From assembly GCA_947505035.1 (NCBI GenBank), contig CANNIS010000009.1, positions 1 to 34,551 of the forward strand: a stretch of 34,551 nucleotides of DNA. Reading direction: 5' to 3'. Both the position numbers and the translations under genes were made by a program. Position 1 is the first letter of the stretch. Each line of letters opens with the position of its first letter. Source of the DNA: Sphingobacteriales bacterium (GTDB lineage: Bacteria; Bacteroidota; Bacteroidia; Sphingobacteriales; Sphingobacteriaceae). Shown in pieces: positions 15,917 to 24,319 of this stretch. The notes under the pieces are model-generated. The model searched no databases and was not told the origin of the DNA. It was given only the letters and a program-made list of their open reading frames with translations.

Positions 15917-16486
15917 TTGATTTTATTATTTGACAACTACGATTCGTTTACTTATAACCTGCTCGATTATTTCGCGCAATTAGGAGTCTCTTGCATAGTT
16001 GTTAAAAATGACGAATATACTTTGGAAGAAATTTCTAAATTATCTTTCAAAGCAATTGTTATTTCTCCGGGCCCTGGTAAGCCACATGATGCCGGCATGT
16101 TAATGGATTTAATAGTAAAGTATCACCAACAAGTTCCAATTTTAGGTGTTTGTTTAGGGCATCAAGCATTGGGCGAATTTTTCGGAGCTCAATTAAATCC
16201 CGCAGAAAATATCATGCATGGTAAAACAAGTCAATTGATAAACACCCAATTACCTATGTATAAAGATATGCCTTTACCCTTTAATGTGATGCGCTATCAT
16301 TCTTTGATATTATCAAATTTACCCGAATGTTTACTTTTAACAGCAGAAACTGCCGCACAGGAAATTATGTCTTTTGCACATAAAGATTTACCTATTTGGG
16401 GCTTACAATTTCATCCGGAGTCTATACTATCCGAAAACGGCTTGTTAATTATCCGTAATTGGTTGCAGCAAAATGGCCTCAAATAG
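15917..16486 (+). CDS. pabA: Aminodeoxychorismate/anthranilate synthase glutaminase component (PabA/TrpG)
   Basis: A class I glutamine amidotransferase of 189 residues that supplies ammonia to a chorismate-using partner, for folate (PabB) or tryptophan (TrpE). The N-terminus MILLFDNYDSFTYNL and SPGPGKPHDAG are diagnostic. The catalytic triad is C79 in GVCLGHQALG with H166 and E168 in GLQFHPES. The start is TTG, as the protein would otherwise lack its first strand; it lies 6 bp after the yqeY stop. No pabB, trpE or other trp gene is in the window, so the two roles cannot be separated and the enzyme may serve both. The hydrolase downstream is 106 bp away. Confidence 0.9.
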   Translation: MILLFDNYDSFTYNLLDYFAQLGVSCIVVKNDEYTLEEISKLSFKAIVISPGPGKPHDAGMLMDLIVKYHQQVPILGVCLGHQALGEFFGAQLNPAENIMHGKTSQLINTQLPMYKDMPLPFNVMRYHSLILSNLPECLLLTAETAAQEIMSFAHKDLPIWGLQFHPESILSENGLLIIRNWLQQNGLK

Positions 16487-16592
16487 CTTATTCTATTAAC
16501 TAATCAAATATTTTTACTATTAGATACTGTTAATAAAATAATAAGGTATTTAGGCATATTCTTATTATTTTAGCTGAGAGTAAATTAATATT

Positions 16593-17354
16593 ATGGCATT
16601 AAGCGTAAAAGTAGAAGATGGATTTTCTTATGTTGAAGAAGGAGAAGGTCCAATATTATTATTATTGCATGGTTTATTTGGGGCATTGAGTAATTGGCAA
16701 CATGTGATTGATAAATTTAGCACAAATTATAAAGTGTTAATTCCATTACTGCCTATTTACGATTTACCACTATTGAATGCCAATGTAGAAGCCTTAGCAA
16801 ATCATGTTCATAAATTTGTGAACTTTAAAAAATTGCAATCTTTTACCATATTAGGTAATTCTTTGGGTGGACACGTGGGTTTAGTGTATACTTTAAAACA
16901 TCCAACATTTGTTCATTCCATGATGTTAACGGGTAGTTCGGGTTTGTACGAAGAAGGCATGGGTGGATCTTATCCTAAAAGAGAAAATTACGAATATATT
17001 AAAGATAGGGTAGCGTATACTTTTTATGATCCTGCTTTTGCATCTAAAGAATTAGTAGATGAAGTTTTTGAAGTGGTGAATAATCGTTCCAAAGTGATCA
17101 GGATACTTTCGATGGCAAAATCTGCTATGCGTCATAATCTTAGAAATGAAATTCCTACAATAAAAATTCCAGTTTCACTTATATGGGGAAATCATGACAA
17201 CATAACACCCGTAGCCGTTGCAGAAGAATTCAATCAATTGCTACCTAATTCCACTTTGCATTTTATAGATAAATGTGGGCATGCAGCCATGATGGAAAGA
17301 CCCGAAGAATTTAACGTTTTATTAAGTGAGTTTTTAACACAGGTATATAAATAA
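16593..17354 (+). CDS. Alpha/beta-fold hydrolase (MhpC-like)
   Basis: The 253-residue protein has a complete alpha/beta-hydrolase core: oxyanion strand LLLLHGLFGALSNW (~22-35), nucleophile elbow GNSLGGH with S90, acid D202 in GNHDNITP and H230 in KCGHAAMMERPEEF. The lid region (~118-185) is helical. No signal peptide is present, so it is cytosolic. The catalytic set fits esterase or C-C hydrolase chemistry; the natural substrate cannot be told. It begins a same-strand run with the CBS protein (16 bp later) and nadK. The 106 bp before it are AT-rich, with no terminator or consensus promoter that I can defend. Confidence 0.88.
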   Translation: MALSVKVEDGFSYVEEGEGPILLLLHGLFGALSNWQHVIDKFSTNYKVLIPLLPIYDLPLLNANVEALANHVHKFVNFKKLQSFTILGNSLGGHVGLVYTLKHPTFVHSMMLTGSSGLYEEGMGGSYPKRENYEYIKDRVAYTFYDPAFASKELVDEVFEVVNNRSKVIRILSMAKSAMRHNLRNEIPTIKIPVSLIWGNHDNITPVAVAEEFNQLLPNSTLHFIDKCGHAAMMERPEEFNVLLSEFLTQVYK

Positions 17355-17370
17355 AAGGAAAATAATAGCC

Positions 17371-18033
17371 ATGTTAGCTAGCGAGATAGTCAATACACAT
17401 ATTCCAATTTTAAAACCTACAGATAGCACTGCAAGGGCATTGGCAATTATGCAAGATTATAAAATTTCGCATTTAGCCGTGGTCAGTAAAAATAAATTAC
17501 TTGGATTAATTTCTGAAGAGACTATTTTAACATCTGCTAAATTAAATCAAAAAATAGCCGACTACCAATTGGCTTTTTCTCATCCTTCGGTTTTAAGTAC
17601 ACAACATATTTATGAAGTAATTGGCATCATGTCAGATTTGGGAATTGCAATTGTACCGGTGGTAGATGCTGCAAACAACTACCTTGGTTTAATTACGCCA
17701 GCGGTATTTCTAAGCTTTTTTTCAGAAATAGCATCGCTTTCAAACCCAGGCGGAATCATTGTTTTAGAGGTTGGACAAAGAGATTATTCTTTAGTAGAAA
17801 TTGCTAAAATTGTAGAATCAAACGATGCGAATATTTTAAGTTCTTATATCAGTTCAAAACCAGATTCTGTTAAATTAGAAATTACTTTAAAAATTGATAA
17901 GACAGAACTATCTAGCATCATACTTTCTTTTGAGCGATATAATTACCGAGTGGTTCAATCCTTTAATCAACACAAACTATTTGAAGATTCAATGGATCGA
18001 TTTAATTCATTGATGAATTATTTAAATATTTAA
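17371..18033 (+). CDS. CBS-domain protein with ACT-like C-terminal half
   Basis: Residues ~1-120 contain two CBS motifs (PTDSTARALAIMQDYKISHLAVV, then TQHIYEVIGIMSDLGIAIVPVV and YLGLITPAVFL), which normally pair to bind adenine nucleotides. Residues ~130-200 look like a beta-alpha-beta ligand domain of the ACT type (GIIVLEVGQRDYSLVEIAKIVES ... VKLEITLKIDKTELSSIILSFERYNYRVVQSF); that fold call is inference from pattern. There is no catalytic or membrane domain. nadK follows after only 1 bp, so the protein could sense adenylate or NAD state near NAD kinase, but no direct evidence is visible. The ATG at 17371 follows AAAGGAAAATAATAGCC, an A/G-rich leader. Confidence 0.82.
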   Translation: MLASEIVNTHIPILKPTDSTARALAIMQDYKISHLAVVSKNKLLGLISEETILTSAKLNQKIADYQLAFSHPSVLSTQHIYEVIGIMSDLGIAIVPVVDAANNYLGLITPAVFLSFFSEIASLSNPGGIIVLEVGQRDYSLVEIAKIVESNDANILSSYISSKPDSVKLEITLKIDKTELSSIILSFERYNYRVVQSFNQHKLFEDSMDRFNSLMNYLNI

Positions 18034-18034
18034 C

Positions 18035-18913
18035 ATGAGAATAGCAATATACGGCAGAAAATTCAACGATTCAGCCATTCAACACGTTCAACAATTAATT
18101 GATAGTTTTCTTGCTCATGAAGTGGAAATCACTATATACGCTGCTTTTCATGCTTACCTCATTCCAAGAATTCAATTGCCTGCTAGTGTTAAATTATTTA
18201 CCCAACACCAAGACTTAGTAAACCAAGTTGATTGTTTGGTAAGTATTGGAGGAGATGGTACGATGTTAGATACCCTCACTTTGGTGAGAGACTCGGGCAT
18301 TCCTGTAATTGGCATAAACATGGGTCGCTTAGGATTTTTAGCAAGTATTGCAAAAACAGAAATCGCAACTGCAGTAGATAGTTTAGTGAAAGGACATTTT
18401 ACCATAGATAAACGCTCGCTTATTAAATTAGAATCAAATATTGAATTGTTTAATGGACTAAATTATGGATTGAATGATTTAACCATTCATAAAAAAGACA
18501 CCTCTTCTATGATCATCATTCATACTTATTTGAATGGAGAATTTTTAAACTCGTATTGGGCCGATGGTTTAATTGTAGCTACCCCAACTGGCTCTACCGG
18601 TTACTCTTTAAGTTGCGGAGGTCCAATTATCTTTCCGAGTTCCGAAAATTTTGTCATTACACCTATCTCGCCACATAATTTAAATGTAAGACCAATTATT
18701 ATTTCTGATAATCAAGTGATTACTTTTGAAGTGGAAGGCAGAAGCGCTCATTTTTTAGCAACCTTAGATGCCAGAACGGAAACCATAGAGTCTAATGTTC
18801 AATTGGCTGTAAGAAAAGCCTCTTTTCAAATCAATCTTATCAGATTACATTCAGAAAACTACCTTGGCACACTTCGAAATAAATTGATGTGGGGTTTAGA
18901 TACCAGAAATTAA
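18035..18913 (+). CDS. nadK: NAD kinase
   Basis: NAD kinase phosphorylates NAD to NADP using ATP or polyphosphate and is the only route to NADP. The 292-residue protein has the diagnostic GGDGTMLDT at 72-80, GINMGRLGFL near 93-102, LNDLTIHKKD, and the second signature ATPTGSTGYSLSCGGPI. It is cytosolic and of normal length. It begins 1 bp after the CBS gene and is followed after 34 bp by a porG-like gene. nadK beside porG, uppS and bamA is a gene order I recall from other Bacteroidota, so the arrangement is ancestral rather than acquired. Confidence 0.96.
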   Translation: MRIAIYGRKFNDSAIQHVQQLIDSFLAHEVEITIYAAFHAYLIPRIQLPASVKLFTQHQDLVNQVDCLVSIGGDGTMLDTLTLVRDSGIPVIGINMGRLGFLASIAKTEIATAVDSLVKGHFTIDKRSLIKLESNIELFNGLNYGLNDLTIHKKDTSSMIIIHTYLNGEFLNSYWADGLIVATPTGSTGYSLSCGGPIIFPSSENFVITPISPHNLNVRPIIISDNQVITFEVEGRSAHFLATLDARTETIESNVQLAVRKASFQINLIRLHSENYLGTLRNKLMWGLDTRN

Positions 18914-18947
18914 TCTATTTCGTTATTTTAGCGCTTCTAAAAAAAAT

Positions 18948-19781
18948 ATGTTCCAAAAAATCGGCTTGTTTTTATTGCTTTTTTGCTATTCCCCGCAGTA
19001 TTTACTTGCGCAGGAGTGGGAATTCGGTGCATTTACAGGTGCTTCTGGCTATATTGGAGACCTAAATCCAAGAAATCCATTCAAATTTACAGACCTTTCA
19101 AACAGCTTTTTTTTGAAATATAACTATTCGCGCTTAAGTGCCTATAAAATTGCATTTACGCAAGCATCAATTCAAGCTAATGACGCAAATTCTTCGAATT
19201 CAAACCAAAAACAAAGAAATTTAAACTTTAATTCTGACATATCAGAGTTAGCCCTTTTATATGAATTTAATTTTTTTGATTTTATACCAGGGCAAAGAAA
19301 AAACAATTTTACTCCATACGCTTTTACTGGCATTTCTTATTTTACCTTTAACCCACAAACAAGTTACAATGGGAATACTTATAATTTAAGAGATTTGGGA
19401 ACCGAGGGCCAAGGCACTAGTTTAAATCCAGCTAAAAAATATGGAACGGCTGCTATTGCCATTCCCTTTGGATTGGGTTTAAAGTATTCTTTTAAAAGAA
19501 ATTTTATTATTGGTTTTGAATTAGGGTATAGAAATACACTAAGCGATTACCTCGACGATGTGAGTGGGAAGTATGTAAATAAAACAGCATTAATAGCTAC
19601 TAACGGAACAATAGCTGCTGCTTTAGCAGACCGTTCGGCAGAAGTTAATTCGGGGGTGTACATTGGACAAGCAGATTTGCAAAGAGGAGATCAAAGCAGA
19701 AGAGATTTTTATATGTTTTCTGGTATAACTATTTCTTATGCATTTTTACCAATTAAATGTCCACCATTTAGCAATAAATAA
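18948..19781 (+). CDS. porG: PorG-like outer-membrane beta-barrel (DUF6089 family)
   Basis: The 277-residue protein has a signal peptide (MFQKIGLFLLLFCYSPQYLLAQ) followed by EWEFGAFTGASGYIGDLNP, the hallmark start of the DUF6089/PorG group, and a series of amphipathic strands ending FYMFSGITISYAFLPIKCP. PorG is an outer-membrane barrel of the type IX secretion core in Porphyromonas gingivalis, where, as I recall, it also sits directly before uppS, bamA and two ompH genes, exactly as here. That shared order is the main reason for the call. A segment near ~205-235 (ALIATNGTIAAALADRSAEVNSGVYIG) is low-complexity and probably an extracellular loop. The stop overlaps the uppS start (TAATG). Confidence 0.78.
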   Translation: MFQKIGLFLLLFCYSPQYLLAQEWEFGAFTGASGYIGDLNPRNPFKFTDLSNSFFLKYNYSRLSAYKIAFTQASIQANDANSSNSNQKQRNLNFNSDISELALLYEFNFFDFIPGQRKNNFTPYAFTGISYFTFNPQTSYNGNTYNLRDLGTEGQGTSLNPAKKYGTAAIAIPFGLGLKYSFKRNFIIGFELGYRNTLSDYLDDVSGKYVNKTALIATNGTIAAALADRSAEVNSGVYIGQADLQRGDQSRRDFYMFSGITISYAFLPIKCPPFSNK

Positions 19782-20524
19782 TGAGCAGCAAAGAACAAAT
19801 AAATATGAATGCTTTGCCTAGCCATATTGCCATCATTATGGACGGTAATGGTAGGTGGGCTAAAGAAAAGGGGAGGCTTCGGGTTTTTGGTCATCAAAAT
19901 GGAGTGAAAGCGGTAAGGGATACCGTAGAAGCTGCGGCGGAATTGGGAATTCAACACCTCACATTATATGCCTTTTCTACCGAAAATTGGAATAGACCTA
20001 AATTCGAAGTGAGTGCTTTGATGGAATTATTAGTAGCCACTATTAGTAAAGAAACCAAAACACTCATGGAAAACAATATTCGTTTAAATGCCATTGGAGA
20101 TTTATCGCAATTGCCTAAAAGTTGTTATGATGAATTGCAGGTTGCAATGGAAAAAACGAAGGGCAATAGCAGAATGACTTTGCATTTAGCTTTGAGTTAT
20201 AGTGCCCGTTGGGAACTAACCAATGCAGCAAAATTAATCGCAACAAAAGTAAAAGACAATTTGTTGGCAATAGAAGATATTAACGAAAATGTGATTGCGG
20301 ATTGTTTAACAACTAAAGGCTTTCCAGATCCGGAATTGCTTATCCGTACAAGCGGAGAGTACCGTATCAGTAATTTCTTATTGTGGCAAATTGCTTATGC
20401 CGAACTGTATTTTACAGACAAACTTTGGCCAGATTTTAGGAGCACAGATTTATACGATGCAATAGTAGATTTTCAAAATAGAGAGAGAAGATTTGGAATG
20501 ACTAGTGAGCAGGTTTCGGTTTAA
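19781..20524 (+). CDS. uppS: Undecaprenyl-diphosphate synthase (isoprenyl transferase)
   Basis: This cis-prenyltransferase builds the C55 lipid carrier used for peptidoglycan and surface polysaccharides. The 247 residues carry the family signature HIAIIMDGNGRWAKEKG with catalytic D21, then FGHQNGVKAVRDTVEAA, TLYAFSTENWNRP and the C-terminal LLIRTSGEYRISNFLLWQIAYAEL. It is cytosolic and membrane-associated. The first ATG overlaps the porG stop by one base; a second in-frame ATG eight codons on would also keep the signature, but the longer form suits the family and the coupling. bamA begins 8 bp after its stop. Confidence 0.96.
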   Translation: MSSKEQINMNALPSHIAIIMDGNGRWAKEKGRLRVFGHQNGVKAVRDTVEAAAELGIQHLTLYAFSTENWNRPKFEVSALMELLVATISKETKTLMENNIRLNAIGDLSQLPKSCYDELQVAMEKTKGNSRMTLHLALSYSARWELTNAAKLIATKVKDNLLAIEDINENVIADCLTTKGFPDPELLIRTSGEYRISNFLLWQIAYAELYFTDKLWPDFRSTDLYDAIVDFQNRERRFGMTSEQVSV

Positions 20525-20532
20525 AGATAATT

Positions 20533-23028
20533 ATGAAAAAAATACTATTACTAATTTCTATAGGTTTAATTGCAATGAGTGCATCATTTGCACAGATAAG
20601 AATTGCAGGCCAAGTAGAAAATTTTGAATTAGATTATTCGAAACCGAAAGATTTTGAAATAGGCGGGATTACCATTAGTGGCGTAAAATTCTTAGATAAT
20701 TCGGCATTAATAAAGTTAACAGGTATTGCAGTAGGCGATAAAATTCAAGTGCCTGGCGATAAAATGTCGGGGGCTATTCATAAACTTTGGAAACAAGGTT
20801 TGTTCGACGATGTGCAGGTAAATGTTTCGAGGGTAGAAGGAAATTTAATCTTTTTTGATATTGTGTTAAAAGAGCGTGCCAGATTATCGCGCTTTTCTTT
20901 TAGTGGAATTAAAAAATCGGAAGCTGACGAAATCAGAGAAAAAATAAAATTAATTTCTGGTAAAGTAGTAAATGATAATTTAATTAATAATACTAAAAAT
21001 AATATCAAAAAGTATTTTTACGAAAAAGGTTTTTTAAATGCAACCGTATCTATTAAAGAGTTTCCGGATAGTATTTTATCGAATTCCGTTTTATTAAAAA
21101 TCATTATTGATAAAAATCAAAGAGTAAAAATAAATCAAATTAACATTACCGGAAATGTGAGTCTTACCTTAAAGAAAGTAAAAAAGACATTGAAAGAAAC
21201 CAAAGAGAAATCTAGTTGGAATATTTTAAGTTCTTCAAAATTTCAAGAAAAAACTTTTGAAGAAGACAAAGCACTACTTATCGAAAAATACAACGAATTA
21301 GGCTATAGAGATGCCTCAATTACTTTCGATACCGTTTATAAACACGATGATAAAACAATTAATATAGCCCTTACTATTCACGAAGGGCCTAAGTATTATT
21401 TTGGAGATATTAATTTTATTGGCAATACAAAATATAGCACCGAAATGTTAAAAGCAATTTTAGCAATCAAGAAGGGAGATATATATAATAAAAAAGTTTT
21501 ACAGACTAGGCTAGAAATGAATCAAAGCGGTCGCGATGTGGCTTCGTTATATTTAGATGATGGCTATCTTTTCTTTAACGTAGAGCAGGTAGAAAAATTA
21601 GTTTATAACGACACCATAGATATGGAGTTGGTATTAAGAGAAGGCCCGCAAGCTATTATCGACAAAGTAATTGTAAAAGGGAATGATAAAACAAACGATA
21701 AAGTGGTATATCGTGAAATTAGAACAAAACCTGGACAAAAATTTTCTCGTCAAGATATCATTCGATCGCAAAGAGATTTATCTCAATTAGGATATTTCGA
21801 TCCAGAAAAAATTGGAATTGAACCAAAGCCAGACGCGGCCAAAGGCACTGTAAATATTCTATACACTGTGGTAGAAAGACCTTCCGATCAAATAGAATTA
21901 TCGGGTGGATTTGGTGGTGGAAGAGCAGTAGGTACCTTAGGTTTATCTTTAAATAATATTTCATTGAGAAATATGGCCAAAGGCAAATTTGATCCGATTC
22001 CAACTGGTGATGGTCAAAAATTAACAGTACGTGGACAAACGAACGGCTTGTTTTATCAATCTTATAGTTTGTCATTTTCGGAACCATGGCTAGGCGGCAA
22101 AAAACCTAATTACTTTACGGCAAGTATTTTTAGGACAACCCAGTCAAATGGTTTGAGTTCGTCTAATGCAGCTCGTCAATCAATTATTATTAATGGGGTG
22201 AGCATGAGTCTAGGTAGACGATTAAAATGGCCCGACGACTTTTTCTTGATCAATAATTCGGTGGCTTATCAACAATACGATTTAACTAATTACGGTGGTT
22301 TTGTATTTAAAAGCGGTATTGCAAAAAGCATTAGTTTTACGAATGTGATTTCTAGAAATTCGGTAGATCAGCCAATTTATCCGCGTTCGGGCTCAAATAT
22401 TTCTTTATCTCTGCAGTTTACGCCACCATTTTCTTTATTTTCAGGAAAAAATTATTCTGACGCAACTGCAACAGAAAAGTATAAATACATTGAGTACCAT
22501 AAATGGAAATTTGATGCTTCTATGTTTACTAAACTAGTAGGCGATTTAGTATTGAATACTAAAGCGCAATTCGGTTTCTTAGGTTATTATAATAAACAAA
22601 TTGGCGTGTCACCTTTCGAAAGATTTAAATTAGGTGGAGACGGTTTAACAGGTTATGATTATTTAGCCGGTTCTGAAGTAATTGGATTAAGAGGGTATCA
22701 AAATAATTCCATCGTGCCTTTTGCAAATTATGGTTCGGTGGGTGCACCTATTTTTAATAAGTTTACCATTGAATTAAGGCATCCCATTACGATGAACCAA
22801 TCTGCCACCATTTATGGTTTAGTGTTTGCCGAAGGTGGTAATACGTATGCTGCATTTAAATCCTTCAGTCCTTTTAATTTTAAGCGTTCTGTAGGTGCTG
22901 GGGTAAGAATATTTCTTCCAATCTTTGGCTTGCTTGGATTAGATTATGGCTTTGGATTTGATAATATTCCAGGTAATCCTGGAGCTAATGGTGGGCAATT
23001 TCATTTTTCTATTGGACAACAGTTTTAA
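20533..23028 (+). CDS. bamA: Outer membrane protein assembly factor BamA
   Basis: BamA is the Omp85 barrel that inserts beta-barrel proteins into the outer membrane. The 831-residue protein has a signal peptide (MKKILLLISIGLIAMSASFAQ), a periplasmic part (~40-445) with repeated POTRA modules (GITISGVKFLDN, RFSFSGIKKSEADEI, INQINITGNVSLTLKKV, DINFIGNTKYSTEML, DKVIVKGNDKTNDKVV) and a C-terminal barrel beginning near QIELSGGFGGGRAVG. It ends with the aromatic residue typical of outer-membrane barrels (FHFSIGQQF). It lies between uppS and two skp genes, the usual envelope-assembly grouping. Barrels here such as PorG and PorT are expected clients. Nothing looks truncated. Confidence 0.95.
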   Translation: MKKILLLISIGLIAMSASFAQIRIAGQVENFELDYSKPKDFEIGGITISGVKFLDNSALIKLTGIAVGDKIQVPGDKMSGAIHKLWKQGLFDDVQVNVSRVEGNLIFFDIVLKERARLSRFSFSGIKKSEADEIREKIKLISGKVVNDNLINNTKNNIKKYFYEKGFLNATVSIKEFPDSILSNSVLLKIIIDKNQRVKINQINITGNVSLTLKKVKKTLKETKEKSSWNILSSSKFQEKTFEEDKALLIEKYNELGYRDASITFDTVYKHDDKTINIALTIHEGPKYYFGDINFIGNTKYSTEMLKAILAIKKGDIYNKKVLQTRLEMNQSGRDVASLYLDDGYLFFNVEQVEKLVYNDTIDMELVLREGPQAIIDKVIVKGNDKTNDKVVYREIRTKPGQKFSRQDIIRSQRDLSQLGYFDPEKIGIEPKPDAAKGTVNILYTVVERPSDQIELSGGFGGGRAVGTLGLSLNNISLRNMAKGKFDPIPTGDGQKLTVRGQTNGLFYQSYSLSFSEPWLGGKKPNYFTASIFRTTQSNGLSSSNAARQSIIINGVSMSLGRRLKWPDDFFLINNSVAYQQYDLTNYGGFVFKSGIAKSISFTNVISRNSVDQPIYPRSGSNISLSLQFTPPFSLFSGKNYSDATATEKYKYIEYHKWKFDASMFTKLVGDLVLNTKAQFGFLGYYNKQIGVSPFERFKLGGDGLTGYDYLAGSEVIGLRGYQNNSIVPFANYGSVGAPIFNKFTIELRHPITMNQSATIYGLVFAEGGNTYAAFKSFSPFNFKRSVGAGVRIFLPIFGLLGLDYGFGFDNIPGNPGANGGQFHFSIGQQF

Positions 23029-23040
23029 ACATAAAATAGC

Positions 23041-23628
23041 ATGAAAAAAAATGTATTAATTATTTTCTTTTTGTTGACAGCGTCATTTGCAAATGCGCAA
23101 ACAAAATTTTGTTTTGTAGATACAGATTATATCTTAAAACATATTCCGGAATACAAAGCAGCACAACTACAATTAGATGATTTATCTGCACAATGGCAAA
23201 AAGAAGTGGATGCCAAATATGTAGCAATTGAAAAGTTGTATAAATCTTATCAAGCCGAACAAGTTTTACTAGCCGATGATTTGCGTAAAAAAAGAGAGGA
23301 TGAAATTGTTGATAAAGAAAAACAAGTCAAAGAATTTCAGAAAATAAAATTTGGTTTCCAAGGCGAATTATCAAAGCAAAGAGAAGAATTAATTAAACCA
23401 ATTCAAGATAAAGTTTTTGAGGCTGTGAATAAATACGCAGAACAATTTACCTATGGTGCAATTTTCGATAAAGCTGGAGATGCTACTATGTTGTATACTA
23501 ATGGAAAATTAGATAAAAGCAATGATATCATCATTGCCCTAGGCTATAAGCCAGGCGACCAATCTGGCTCAAAACCAAACGAAAAACCATCAGAAAAAGG
23601 CAAGACCATTGATCCTAAGAAAAAATAA
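23041..23628 (+). CDS. Skp/OmpH-family periplasmic chaperone (copy 1)
   Basis: The 195-residue protein has a signal peptide (MKKNVLIIFFLLTASFANAQ) and the OmpH pattern: a first strand TKFCFVDTDYILKHIPEYKAA, a long charged helical hairpin (~45-130, LDDLSAQWQKEVDAKYVAIEKLY ... KQREELIKPIQDKVFEAVNKYA) and a closing strand YGAIFDKAGDATMLYTNG. Skp trimers hold unfolded outer-membrane proteins on the way to BamA. The C-terminus carries a hydrophilic tail (GSKPNEKPSEKGKTIDPKKK) that the second copy lacks. It begins 12 bp after bamA. Confidence 0.92.
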   Translation: MKKNVLIIFFLLTASFANAQTKFCFVDTDYILKHIPEYKAAQLQLDDLSAQWQKEVDAKYVAIEKLYKSYQAEQVLLADDLRKKREDEIVDKEKQVKEFQKIKFGFQGELSKQREELIKPIQDKVFEAVNKYAEQFTYGAIFDKAGDATMLYTNGKLDKSNDIIIALGYKPGDQSGSKPNEKPSEKGKTIDPKKK

Positions 23629-23659
23629 ATTGTATATTGCATCATTAAATAATAGCTAT

Positions 23660-24232
23660 ATGAATCCATTTGTTAAAATCACATTAGTATCCGCAATTTG
23701 CCTGTTAGGCAATTTGTCATTAAAAGCACAATCGACTAAGTTTGGGCACATCAATTCTGCAGAATTATTAGCATCTATGCCAGAAATTAAAGTGGCAGAT
23801 AAAACTTTGCAAGATTTCAATGCATCTTTAGAGGCGCAATTGAAAACAATGACAACAGAATATCAAACAAAAGTTCAAGCCTATCAAGGACAACAAGCTG
23901 CAATGGCCGATCCAATTAAAGAAGCCAAAGTAAAAGAAATCACAGACCTCGAAGCTAGAATTCAAGAGTTTCAACAAACTGCACAAGAGTCTGCTGCTAA
24001 AAAGAAAGAAGAATTATATTCTCCAATTTTAAAAAGAGCAGAAGCCGCAATTGTAGAAGTAGCAAAAGAAAATACCTATGCTTATATATTTGATACCAGT
24101 GCAGGTGCGGTTGTTTATGCACAACCTACAGACAATGTAATGGATATTGTAAAGAAAAAATTAGCAGCTATGCCTGTTGCAGCGCCTGTAATAGCAGCAC
24201 CTGTAGTAAAGCCAATGATGCCTAGAAAATAA
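23660..24232 (+). CDS. Skp/OmpH-family periplasmic chaperone (copy 2)
   Basis: I move the start from the track's 23609 to the ATG at 23660, because MNPFVKITLVSAICLLGNLSLKAQ is a complete signal peptide, whereas the 17 preceding residues are hydrophilic and overlap copy 1. The 190-residue protein then shows the same fold: TKFGHINSAELLASMPEIKVAD, a coiled-coil arm (~45-130, QLKTMTTEYQTKVQAYQGQQAA) and YAYIFDTSAGAVVYAQPTDNV. The tail is Ala/Pro/Val-rich (PVAAPVIAAPVVKPMMPRK) rather than charged. A strong terminator follows, so this is the last gene of the envelope block. Tandem skp genes after bamA are usual in Bacteroidota. Confidence 0.92.
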   Translation: MNPFVKITLVSAICLLGNLSLKAQSTKFGHINSAELLASMPEIKVADKTLQDFNASLEAQLKTMTTEYQTKVQAYQGQQAAMADPIKEAKVKEITDLEARIQEFQQTAQESAAKKKEELYSPILKRAEAAIVEVAKENTYAYIFDTSAGAVVYAQPTDNVMDIVKKKLAAMPVAAPVIAAPVVKPMMPRK

Positions 24233-24250
24233 TTAAAATCACCATTTTTA

Positions 24251-24281
24251 AAGCCCCTTATTCCGATAAGGGGCTTTTTTT
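24251..24281. terminator. Strong intrinsic terminator after the envelope block
   Basis: AAGCCCCTTAT (24251-24261), loop TCCG, then ATAAGGGGCTT (24266-24276) form an 11-bp perfect stem followed by a run of T. It separates the bamA-skp genes from nuo. Confidence 0.92.
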
Positions 24282-24295
24282 ATGTACAAAATTCC

Positions 24296-24303
24296 TACAT
24301 TTG
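24296..24303 (+). promoter_or_regulatory. Candidate -7 box for the nuoHIJKLMN operon
   Basis: TACATTTG fits TAnnTTTG and lies between the terminator and the nuoH start, 16 nt before the ATG. No clear TTG element lies at -33; the expected position falls in the terminator T-tract. Confidence 0.45.
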
Positions 24304-24319
24304 ATAGAATGTAAAAAAT

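Noticed and set aside
21758-22087. 109-aa minus-strand ORF inside bamA
   Set aside because: It is antisense to the BamA barrel, low-complexity, and shows no domain or signal.
23609-23659. 17-codon N-terminal extension of the second skp in the ORF track
   Set aside because: It would put a hydrophilic stretch before a complete signal peptide and overlap the first skp; the ATG at 23660 is the better start.
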